A program made the translations under genes and the position numbers. A DNA stretch of 64,000 bases. Origin: Imbricaverruca yamaguchii. Its lineage: Eukaryota > Arthropoda > Thecostraca > Neoverrucidae. Under the pieces are notes generated by a model, which was given only the letters and a program-made list of their open reading frames with translations, had not been told where the DNA came from and did no database searches. The DNA lies in contig JAOTOL010001498.1 of the NCBI GenBank assembly GCA_034440575.1, positions 496,001 through 560,000 of the forward strand, read 5' to 3'. This document shows positions 49,201 to 61,200 of this stretch, piece after piece; the first letter of the stretch is position 1; every line of letters begins with the position of its first letter.

Positions 49201-52200
49201 GGGAGTGACGAGTGGCCGTGGTGTGACCGTGGTGTATCTGGGAATGACGAGTGGCCGTGTTGTGACCGTGGTGTGTCTGGGTGTGACCGTGGTGTGTCCG
49301 GGAGTGACGAGTGGCCGTGGTGTGTCTGGGAGTGACGAGTGACCGTGGTGTGACCGTGGTGTGTCTGGGAGTGACGAGTGGCCGTGGTGTGACCGTGGTG
49401 TGTCTGGGAGTGACGAGTGACCGCGGTGCGGCATGTGACGCAGACTGGCTGCCGAGGCTCTGGCGACAGTTGCCCTGTCTGTCCGCGGCTCGACGCTCTA
49501 CCGGCTGTTGTCGACCTCTGTCACGGGCAGGTAGTGACCCAGCGCGTGTGGCACGTGCACACACCGCCCGCCAGCTCACCACACAGTCGGCAGCCGTGGC
49601 CGGCTGGGACCGCTCGGCAACTGCATGACGCCGCCGCCTCCTCCTGGCTAGACGTGTCTCGTTTGGATCATGGAGCTGCGCCGGGCTTGGACCATTTTGT
49701 TGAAATGTTTTCTTTGAGGGTCTTTGCTTGGACATGCTTGTTGCATGCGTGACTGACTGATTGTTGTGTCGAACGATTTGTTTAGAGTGAAGGCAAAGTT
49801 CAGTTCAGTCAGACCTGCTTTAACGTATTTTGTGTCCATTCGTGTTTCCACTACATCATCATTATCAGACGGAACTCATACTTCTCATGTTGCACCTACA
49901 ATGCAAGGCTTCCATTTATCATACCCACATTTTACAACGCTTGAGGTCTTATTAACATGACTGTTTATCTGTAGTTCTTGAATATGGCTTCATTAGCTAT
50001 GCTATCTCTCGACCCCATATCACATTTGGTTGCCACGAGCACTTCTACTTAAGGGAACGAGATCGCGGTAGCTCAGTCGGTAGGGTGCTGGTCTCTTGAT
50101 TGTAAAATCGTGGGTTCGAATCCCATAAATGGCGGGACTACCGAGTCCGCCCGCGACCAATCCAAGTGAGAGGTTGGCGATGGTATATAATCTAGTAGTC
50201 AATGCGTCGTAAAAGACCCTAAGGTTCTACCACAGGACACGTTGGTTCTTGACATTGCAATATTGATATGCAAAGCTTTACTTTCTAGCATGCTGAAACT
50301 AGCTCTGATCAGTATTATGGTGAAGTCACTGACGACGGATAGGGCGCTGTTGCACATGTTGTATACTGAATAATTAGCTATGGAAATGCACCAGGAAACT
50401 TATACTGAAGTAACATATCTTCATGGCTACGTTGCGACATACGTCCTACCCGATATCCCTGCGTTTTCTGACCTTCCTTGACCTGCTATGACATATCGTC
50501 TCACCCGTACTCGCACTGCTCCGCCTTACTACACTGCCCTATAGCATGACCAGACCTGATTACCGGGTCTGACCTGACCTGACCCGTCCGCAGTACGTTC
50601 GGCGCCGGGACTCCGGCTGCTGGCAACGAGGAGGACAAGCTGAACATCTTCTCGCTGGCGTCTGGCCACCTGTACGAGCGACTGATGCGCATCATGATGC
50701 TGGGCGTGTTGCGGCATACCAAAACGCCCGTCAAGTTCTGGTTCCTCAAGAACTACCTGTCGCCCACCTTCAAGGCACGTTGATGGGCTGGATGACTGCT
50801 ATCGCCTGTTGCGAGGCCCGGCTGATAGGATCAGCCTCGCATGGTGGACATACATATGTACTCTTGGTATGATCTTTGAGTCTAGTTTGTTTTGTCTGAG
50901 CAGCCTTGGTTGGAGTTTGATTGCTCGACTGTTGGTGATTCCTGGCTGTCTGATAATTGTTGTAGAGGTTTGGGACTTTTTTGTTTGTTACGAATTGTTT
51001 TTTTTACTGGCATCCCTGCTCACACGTCTCCATTTCCCAATACTATTGTAATGTCATCAGCTGTCTGGATGCCGCCTGTCATGTATACTGTGCCTCCTCC
51101 TACCTATTACCTAGTGAGCACAATCTTTCTTCACACCCTGTTCCTTATTTGGCACCTTTTCTTGACCAGGCGTGCCGAAACCGTTGCTCTATGTACTTCG
51201 TCTCCCGACGGGCGGTGCTATTCCCACACGTGAGCAGGACCTGTCGGCACCAGTACTCCAGTGACTCTGTATTAGGACAGACCTTGTTCCAACGTGTCAC
51301 TGCCCCGCCAGGACCTGTTGCCGCTGATGGCCCAACGGTACGGATTCGAGTTCGAGCTCGTTCAGTACAAGTGGCCGCGCTGGCTCCACCAGCAGACTGA
51401 GAAACAGCGCATCATCTGGGGCTACAAGATCCTCTTCCTCGACGTGCTCTTCCCGCTGGACGTCAAGAAGTTCATATACGTTGACGCCGACCAGGTACAG
51501 TGGTTCACGTGGCGGGCCTTCGTGGCGCCTCGTTCAAGTAGCGGAGCCTTGCTATTCTTCGTTCACGTGATGGTTCCTCGTGATGCATCGCTCATGTGAC
51601 GGTGCCCCGTGATGCGCCATTTAAGTGGCTGTACACCGTTCAATTAAAGGTGCTGAGTGTCAGGTCCCGGACTGCTGCGCAGCCCAGGTGAGAGCCGCCG
51701 AGGTATCGTGGGGCCGCACCGCCCCGGGCCGTAGACGCCGGTCTGCAGGCCCCACTCGACCCAGGTGGGAGCTGCCGAGGTATCGTGGGGCCGCACCGCC
51801 CTGGGCCGTGGACGCCGGTCGGCAGGCCCCACTCGACCCAGGTGGGAGCCGCCGAGCTATTGTGGGACTGGGAGCTGCCGAGGTATTGTGGGACCGCACC
51901 GCCCCGGGCCGTAGACGCCGGTCGGCAGGCCCCACTCGACCCAGGTGGGAGCTGCCGAGCTATCGTGGGACTGGGAGCCGCCGAGCTATCATGGGGCCGC
52001 ACCGCCTGGGCCGTAGACGCCGGTCGGCAGGCCCCACTCGACCCAGGTGGGAGCTGCCGAGCTATTGTGGGACTGGGAGCTGCCGAGCTATCGTGGGGCC
52101 GCACCGCCTGGGCCGTGGACGCCGGTCGGTGGGTCCAGGTGCGCGTCCAGCCCCCGCGACCGTGGAGAGCATCGCCACCACGCCATCGGCCAGCTCGCGT

Positions 52201-55200
52201 GTATGCAATACCATGGGATTGTTTCTAATACCACCGATTTTTGTGCAATAGGCCTTGGCATGGATTTTCGCGAAGTGCGGTTTTGGTCTCCCAAGATGTC
52301 GGTGACGTTTCCATCATTTTTGCGACGCATCACAAGGACAACGTGACATGAGATGGATAAGGACCTTACTGCGTAGAGCGTCTACAACTAAGTTTGAATT
52401 CCAAACTTACCTCTTCGCCACTCGACTTTTCAGTCAAGTGCTGATTTCTTGTGGTGAATCTGGCTCCTCTGGCTGCGTTTTGCTGATCGGCCGATGATGA
52501 TTATCGCTAATGAGCCCATTACAAGTTCGGAATTACGTACTATCACGTTATGCACTCAAGACATGCCACATGCATAACCAGTCCTGCAATATTTTCGAGC
52601 TAATTCCGTCCTATTTAAGCTATATCTGCCTTACGGAACTAAAGTGATAATTTGTTTTTATGTTTCGTTTTAAAAACATTTGGTCGGAAGGTCGTCACAG
52701 TGGCCTTATGAAACAGAACCCTATGCTAAGTAGGGTGTGTTGCGTGGACCCCGATTCCACCAGCCGATCAAAAAATTGCAGTTCATTTGCAGAATTAGAA
52801 CTGGGAGTTTAACGAACGAACAATGTATCGACACAGCTGCCCCGTTACAGCGTCCGGGCGCTATCGGGTCAATTTCCAACTGGACCTCGAATATTTCAGG
52901 AGATTCTATCTAGACTCACATCGCTGACCATCAAAGGCGAGAAAGTAGTTTCCTGCTGGATTCCGAGTCGCGTGCAAATATGTAGCAACGAGGCCGCTTA
53001 TGCTGTAGCGAAGCGTGCTGTTCTGGCTCCGTACATACGATGCATCCCCCTCCCCATCGCTGACTCTTATCCAGAAATCGATGGCCCCTTCTTCGGGAGG
53101 TGGTAGGCCAGCTAGGATGTCACCGCGTGCAACACGTTGAGAACAATCAAGCCCTGTTTTGGTGAATAGTTCTCGCCACCACGTGAAATCAGGCGTGACG
53201 ATGTGGCATTATGTCGCCTGCGGCTTGGCCACACTTACGAAGCTCACCGCTACCTCCTGACCGGCGGCGACATTCCGCTGTGTCCAAGGTGCCATGCTGC
53301 ACTGTCAGTGCGGCATATATTGATTGCCTGCCGCCGACCTACCCGTGAGCGAGGACGTCACTTTGGACGTGTTTGTCTTTCCTGTAGGAGAGTATTAGGG
53401 GACGAGTAATCCATTGTTCAATCGAGACAGCCTTTCCGCTTCCTATCATAGATCAAGTCTTATGTGGTTTGTGCTCCTCATTTACTCTCTTTTACATCTG
53501 TGATAAAATGAGGATCATAGCACATCATGGTGTCACACTTTTATTCGACGCCGTGACATGCACTTCGTCACATGAACTGACTTTGGTGAGCATTTCATTG
53601 TTTGACGATGTTATAGACGTTGCATGACCGACGCAGTCGATGCGCCCCTAAACTCCAATAACCGACCGGCTGTCCCTCTCAGTCGGCGACTGATGTGAGT
53701 ACAGCGGCTCGAACCTTACCTTGCTAGGGCCGGCGAGGCCAGTGCGGGCCGGCGCTCCAACCAACTGGACTATCGGCACGGCATAGCTGAAAGTGTTCCA
53801 ATGCGCGCCTAAGGGACGGAAGCATAGCCAACGCTTACGTGACATTTCTTCCACCTGATTATATATCACAGCTGAAGTGATGTCGGAATGAATGTTTCAC
53901 CTGATCAGGCTTTGTGGCTCCCGTGCATTAACACCACAGAGAATGCAGAACATACGTAAACTTATTTTAGCCTGGAATGAAAATGTATTACATGCATTCT
54001 TGTTCTGATGTTCATACACTCGGAACTGTAAATTCCAAGTCTAATTTGGAAGCTAATCTGTAGCATGCTAAATTAATACCACTACAAGCATTTTGATGTT
54101 TTCTGAACATTTGGTCTACATGGAGAATCTCGACAAAGTGTTCATGTGCAATCGCTGTGATCAATGTATACTTGCCTTGATCCCAGCACAACAAACAACA
54201 AACGTTTATGACCAGACATTCACGGCTGCGAAAGGTGTGGGTGAAAGTGAGTGGTCTCACAGCTGGAGTTGGGGAAAAGTATTATGTTAAGCAGAAGTTC
54301 GCTGATATCGGTTTAAGGTTATCACCGGCGGGCTGCGGGCGCTTTCCAATAGCATGGGCACAGAACTGTTAAGCGTGACGTCGCGGTGTCTCGTTCGAAC
54401 AGGTGACCGTACATCGGGCAGCTAGTACCGATGTTTTGTGGATCCCTGGAATGTTTAGAGTGCAATTTTGAATATTTACTCTCGTGGATAAACAATAGGC
54501 TGCCTTCTTCTCCGCGACGTTTTCTGATTTAAAATGAAGTATGACAGGAAAAAAATATAATTTGCTTGGATGAAGATCATAAGCTCATGCACACTGAAAC
54601 CTAATATCCTCATCATATGAATCACTGTTGGATTTTATCGTGCCTTTCTCAAAGGGAAGCAAGAATTGGCTATAGGATGCCTTAGCAGCATGCAATCAAA
54701 ATCATAGCACTGTCTATCTGGACCGAGCGAATGTGGTGTCGTTTTTTTTTCACCGAGCAGCTCTTGATCGGGTTAGATGATACCCACTGGGCCGGAAAAC
54801 GTGATCCGATCAAGGGGTCGTATGCTTTACGGCGGGATGATCCTCACTAAGTGGACTGACGTCATCGGGAAATCGTTTCTCTGCCCTGGTGTATGATCCA
54901 GGCTCACCCCACGTGTATATCCAGAGCGTCCTTGTCGGTTATTTAGAAGCTCCAATCAGCCGATCTCTGTCATGGCACAATTGTGTTACGATGACGAATG
55001 GTCGCTACCCGTGCTGATGCCGCCTGATCGGTTATTGTCCACGCGCTGTGTCGACACTGAGCAGTGGCTACCTGTGCTGATGCCACCTGATCGGTTATTA
55101 TCAGCGTGCCGTGGCGACACTGAATGGTTGCTACTCGTGCTGATGCCACCTGATCGGTTATTATCCGCGTGCCGTGGCGACACTGAATGGTTGCTACTCG

Positions 55201-58200
55201 TGCTGATGCCACCTGATCGGTTATTATCAGCGTGCCGTGGCGACACTGAATGGTTGCTACTCGTGCTGATGCCACCTGATTGGTTATTATCTGCGTGCCG
55301 TGGCGACACTGAATGGTTGCTACTCGTGCTGATGCCACCTGATCGGTTATTATCCGCGTGCCGTGGCGACACTGAATGGTTGCTACTCGTGCTGATGCCA
55401 CCTGATCGGTTATTGTCCGCGTGCCGTGGCGACACTGAGCGGTGGCCCTCCTGCTGCGGACAGATCGTGCGCACAGATCTGAAGGAGCTGCGGGACCTGG
55501 ACCTGGAGGGCGCCCCGTACGGCTACACACCGTTCTGCGACAGCAGGAGGGAAATGGACGGGTTCAGGTAAGTGGGCGTAATGTGCGATACCGGCATGTC
55601 GTGGTGATGCTGGTGTCGCTGCCTCTTCAAATGGTGAAGTTGACACGTTCTAGAACAACATCTCTCAGTAATTGAGGATTATTGTCACTTCTGTTAAGAT
55701 GCCTACTTGAGATAAGTACCGAGTGTTCCAGAACAAATGGAGCTGATGTGCCCTTCAACTCTACTATCGAACTGGGATGATGCGATCTGGATTTTCCTAT
55801 GCTTCTGAAATGAATTAGCGAGTTATGTTTTCCTCTCATGTTTGTACCTAATATAGCAGCATCGCCAGCCTGTTTAGACCCGCCCACTGACAACACTACC
55901 CCTTAAGCTTAGTTAAAGCTGGGAACGGTGGCGGTAGTTGATTGCTGTTGTGCGTACAGCCGCGTTAAGTTGTTCTAATCGGCCAGAACTCGACGGCAGC
56001 CTTTTTAGGTGTTTTAACGTATGGCTGTCATCGGCCAGCGGTTCAACAGTTTCAACAGCACAGCAACCGACACAATGTCGCCCTAAGGATGTGTCGAATG
56101 GAAGTTCCATTTTTTTGTTGCATGCGTATTGGGCCACCACCAGAAGTTAGTCAAGTAAGGAAAGAGCACGACCATGACAGCTACCTGCGCCATGTATTTT
56201 GGTTGGCGTTTATTATCTTGGATGCACCTTATGTTCCATACCGTATAGCTTATTGCTATCTATTCCCCAATGCAGAGGTGTTGGAGTATAGGTCACCAGA
56301 AAGCGTGATTGTTGCGAATTGCACATGTGGTGTGGCGAAGTGAGCAAGTAAGTTTGATAGCGGGTTTGCCACTATCCAGATCACATTCGGCGAGCGTGTT
56401 ATAAGATAAGCTGGTTGGTTGGCCCCGCAGTTGCATTATCAGTGCCCCGTTATTCAGATCGTGCGCTCCGTTAAGGTGACTCGTGGGATTAACACCGCAT
56501 AGCGTCGTACCTGCTCATCAGCATTGCCTGACGACAGGTTCTGGAATCAAGGCTACTGGAGAAGCCACCTGCAGGGTCGGAAATACCATATCAGCGCCCT
56601 CTACGTGGTGGACTTGAAGAAATTCCGGCAAATCGCTGCAGGAGATCGGCTGCGCGGACAATACCAGGGGCTCAGTCAGGTCAGCACAGATATGTAGCGG
56701 GCGACCGTCTCAAACTAGTCCCTACCTAGGGAGAGGCTGAATATATTACTGACGAGGCCGTTTCTGCTCAGATGACCATGGTTTGTCGTTTAGTGGTGGC
56801 GTGCCAGGACGATGCTCCATCTAATTCACTGCCTTCTCGCTGCTGGATTTGTGGAATGCTTGTTCCTCGAACTGGCAAAATGGGCATGTTTGCATGACTT
56901 ATTGGCTTTGTTGTCTCATGAACATTCGGCTATGCGTATTGACATAAATTTCGACATCCCATAGCTTTATCACAACTAAATGGTCAATTGACCTTGGTGA
57001 GATGAAATAATGTATGTTGCCAGCCCCGAACTCGGGCTTTTGGGACTGCTGGAATGCCACAAGACTTGTGGGGCGCGCCGCTCCGTCCAGTATCACTGCA
57101 CGGTAATATTGACCATATATTGATACTGCTCGTGCATAGAAGTTGTTCGCAACCTTGTTTGGCTCATTCCTCCCCTCCCTTGTGAAGAATTTGGCAGTAA
57201 GACAGCTTACGGTATACGTCAATACACCATCGTATGTCTTCATATTTCCATACTTTCACTTCCCGCTGGGGGCCATACATTCCGCGAAGACTGAAGCCTT
57301 CAAATGGAAAATGTTGCTCTGCTGTGTTACACGTGTCGCGTTACAGGATCCGAACAGCCTCTCGAACCTGGACCAGGACCTGCCCAACAATATGATCCAC
57401 CAAGTACGGATCAAGTCGCTGCCTCAGGAGTGGCTGTGGTGCGAGACTTGGTGCGATGACGAGAGCAAGCAGTACGCCAAGACCATTGACCTGGTGAGTG
57501 GGGTCACCGACGACGCTTGTCTGTGTGTGTGTGTGTTGGTGGGAGGGGAGGGGGCCGCCGAGGGGAGTATGTGCATCGATACTGGGTGTACACGGGAGAG
57601 GACCTTGTGCTTTAACACACGCAATGGAGGGCCTTTCACATAGCTCGTGCCGCATGGAAAGGGATGGTTGGGGGAGGGTAGGATTCGCCCCAGAAAGATC
57701 TCGGAAATTACCGAAACTAGAAGCACACAATTTGGAGGGTGATTACGGCTGTAGTGAACTTGCTTCAGTATAAAGTGCCTGGCCCTACGCCGATGACTTC
57801 AAGGTTAAATGAGGTCGAGATCGGCTGACGCCGCGCTGCCACGCCACTGCACAGGCAAAACCTTTGTGACCTTGAGCGCTCGGTGGCGTGCACGTTTGCG
57901 TGTGCGTGTGTGTGCGTGTGTTGTGCGAAGATTTTCCCCGTGCTAAATACTGCTGACAGCAATCCCCGTAGTCTGCGCTCATAAACTCGGTCTGCGAAGC
58001 CGGTGAGAGCTGTGATGTAATTGGTTAGTAATGACCATTCATTAACCCGTCCGTGTGTGGAGAACATTAGTCAATGCTGGCGCTGGCAGACTGGGAGAGC
58101 GGCAGGGGCCGACCGGCAGCGTGTGCTGTGTGTTTGGCTGCAGCTCGGCTTCACGTGTCTCCGACGATCGTTGCCACAAACCCGGTCACCCGCTGCCGGT

Positions 58201-61200
58201 TACGTCACAGTGACGTCATCAATAGCGCACCGAATCGCAGCCTGTCCTGAAGCTACGCCGCCGCCAGCATTGTGTGTAAAACTGGAAACCGACCCGACCT
58301 CGAGTGAAAACTCCAGTAATGGACTAGTCACTCCATACTCGGAATGTTCGGGGGAAGGCGGCTGGGGACTCGCTACCATCGGATGACGCACTGAGAAAAC
58401 ATAGAACGCAAAGCAGTTGTATGAGCAGCAGTTGTATGCATGCGAACGTGACTACCGTTACTCACTTAATCAAGTTACACAATTTAACTGGAAACGAACA
58501 CTTAATTGAAACGTCCGGACGTCAGAGATCCATGTGTGGTGGTGAGTGGATACAGGAATGCCTCTATAGTGGTGGTGGGCGTCTGACACACATTAGTGGT
58601 GGTGAATTGGCACAGGAATGCCTCTGTAGTGCTGGTAGGTGCGGGGCAGACTGGTGGGAGTAGAACGGGCTGGTGGGTGAGGGGCTGGACTGGTGGGTGT
58701 GGGACATACTGGTGCGTGTGGGACAAACTGGTGGGTGCGGGGAAGACTGGTGGGCGTGGGGAAGCCTGGTGGGTGTGGGTTAATTGGTTGGTTATTGGTT
58801 TCACGACACATCGACCGTTGAGTCATGTAGCGTCGCCAATCTCTCACGCCGATTGGTCGCGGGCGAAGAGTAGCGACAGGTGAGATTCGAACCCACAACC
58901 TTTCGATTGTGAGATGAGCGATTTACTCCTAGGCTACCTGTCCCCTGGTGGGTGTGGGGAAGTTTGGTTGGTGTGGGGAAGACTGATGGTGTGGGACAGA
59001 CTGGTGGGGGTGGAGAAGGCTGGTTGGTGTGGGACAGACTGGTGAGTGTGGGGAAGACTGGTGGGTATGGCGAAGACTGGTGGGTGCGGGGAAGACTGGT
59101 GGGTGTGGTGCAGACTGGTGGGTGTGGTGCAGACTGGTGTGTGTGGGACAGACTGGTGGGTGTGGGGAAGGCTGGTGGGTGTGGGACAGACTGGTGGGTG
59201 TCGGACAGACTAGTGGGAGTGGTGCAGACTGGTGTGTGTGTGTGGTCCAGACTGGTGGGTGTGGTCCAGACTGGTGGGTGTGTGGGAAAGACTGGTGGGT
59301 GTGTTCCTGACTGGTTGGTGTGGGACAGACTGGTGGGTGCGGGGAAGACTGGTGGGTGTGGTCCAGACTGGTTGGTGTGGGACAGTCTGGTGGGTGTGGG
59401 ATAGACTGGTGGGTGTGGGACAGACTGGTGGGTGCGGGGAAGACTGGTGGGTGTGGTCCAGACTGGTTGGTGTGGGACAGACTGGTGGGTGTGGGGAAGA
59501 CTGGTGGGTGTGGGACAGACTGGTGGGTGTGGCGCAGACTGGTGGGTGTGGGGAAGACTGGTGGGTGTGGGACAGACTGGTGGGTGTGGGGCAGACTGGT
59601 GGGTGCGGGGAAGACTGGTGGGTGTGGTCCAGACTGGTTGGTGTGGGACAGACTGGTGGGTGTGGGGAAGACTGGTGGGTGTGGGACAGGCTGGTTGGTG
59701 TGGGACAGTCTGGTGGGTGTGGGACAGACTGGTTGGTGTGGGACAGACTGGTGGGTGTGGGACAGACTGGTGGGTGTGGGACAGACTGGTTGGTGTGGGA
59801 TAGACTGGTGGGTGTGGGGAAGACTGGTGGGTGTGGGACAGACTGGTTGGTGTGGGACAGTCTGGTGGGTGTGGGGAAGGCTGGTGGGTGTGGGACAGAC
59901 TGGTGGGTGTGGGGAAGGCTGATGGGTGTGGGGAAGGCTGGTGGGTGTGGGACAGACTGGTGGGTGTGGGACAGACTGGTGGGTGTGGTGCAGACTGGTG
60001 GGTGTGGGATAGACTGGTGGGTGTGGGGAAGGCTGGTGGGTGTGGGACAGACTGGTGGGTGTGGGACAGACTGGTGGGTGTGGGACAGACTGGTGGGTGT
60101 GGGACAGACTGGTGGGTGTGGGGAAGACTGGTGGGTGTGGGACAGACTGGTGGGTGTGGGACAGACTGGTGGGTGTGGGACAGACTGGTGGGTGTGGGAC
60201 AGACTGGTGGGTGTGGGACAGACTGGTGGGTGTGGGACAGACTGGTTGGTGCGGGATAGACTGGTGGGTGTGGGGAAGACTGGTGGGTGTGGGACAGACT
60301 GGTTGGTGTGGGACAGTCTGGTGGGTGTGGGGAAGGCTGGTGGGTGTGGGACAGACTGGTGGGTGTGGGGAAGGCTGATGGGTGTGGGGAAGGCTGGTGG
60401 GTGTGGGACAGACTGGTGGGTGTGGTGCAGACTGGTGGGTGTGGGATAGACTGGTGGGTGTGGGGAAGGCTGGTGGGTGTGGGACAGACTGGTTGGTGTG
60501 GGACAGACTGGTGGGTGTGGGACAGACTGGTGGGTGTGGGACAGACTGGTGGGTGTGGGACAGACTGGTGGGCGTCGGAGACACAGCTGTGTGGCGCCGG
60601 CCGGCCGGCCGACCGCCCGGTATGGCTCGGCTTTGGCGGGGCGCGCCGCTCCGTCGACCCGGCCGGATTACTCGCCTACAGCCGGGCTGTCGGGCCGCCA
60701 GGCCGCCGCGGCGCTGACGACCGCCATATTGAGGCCGGCCCAGCGGCGGCCCGGCCCGGCCCGGCCCAGCGGCGGCACAGGCCGACCCGGCCCTAGGCAC
60801 AAGTGGATCGTGGCTGTTGAGCCTGCGGGGAAACCTGCGCCAGCCCCACATTGGCCGCATCGGGTGGATGTCCGACACCGGCGGTGTCTGGCTCGGCCTG
60901 CTGAGCGGTCGGTGGATCGCTGTTCTGGAGAGGGCCGATCGCTGCTCGGGAGAGGGCCGATCGCTGCTCGGCCCGCCGAGCGGTCGGTGGATCGCTGTTC
61001 TGGAGAGGGCCAATCGCTGTTTTGGAGAGGGCCGATCGCTGTTCTGAAGAGGGCCGATCGCTGTTCTGGAGAGGGCCGATCGCTGCTCTGTGCTGCCCCG
61101 AGCTGTGCTCTGTAGTGCCATGATCACCACTCTGGATTACTAGTGTTTTGCAGTTGACCGATCACCGCGGTTCCCATCTCACTGTCCCGAATTTTCCAGT

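Noticed and set aside
50058..50222. A functional tRNA gene
   Set aside because: A- and B-boxes are good, but the anticodon and acceptor stems do not pair. The same sequence with a common body recurs in several introns, so it is a SINE.
58929..61130. A 733-codon minus-strand open frame
   Set aside because: It consists of the translated 20-bp minisatellite plus GC-rich flank. No domain or splice support.
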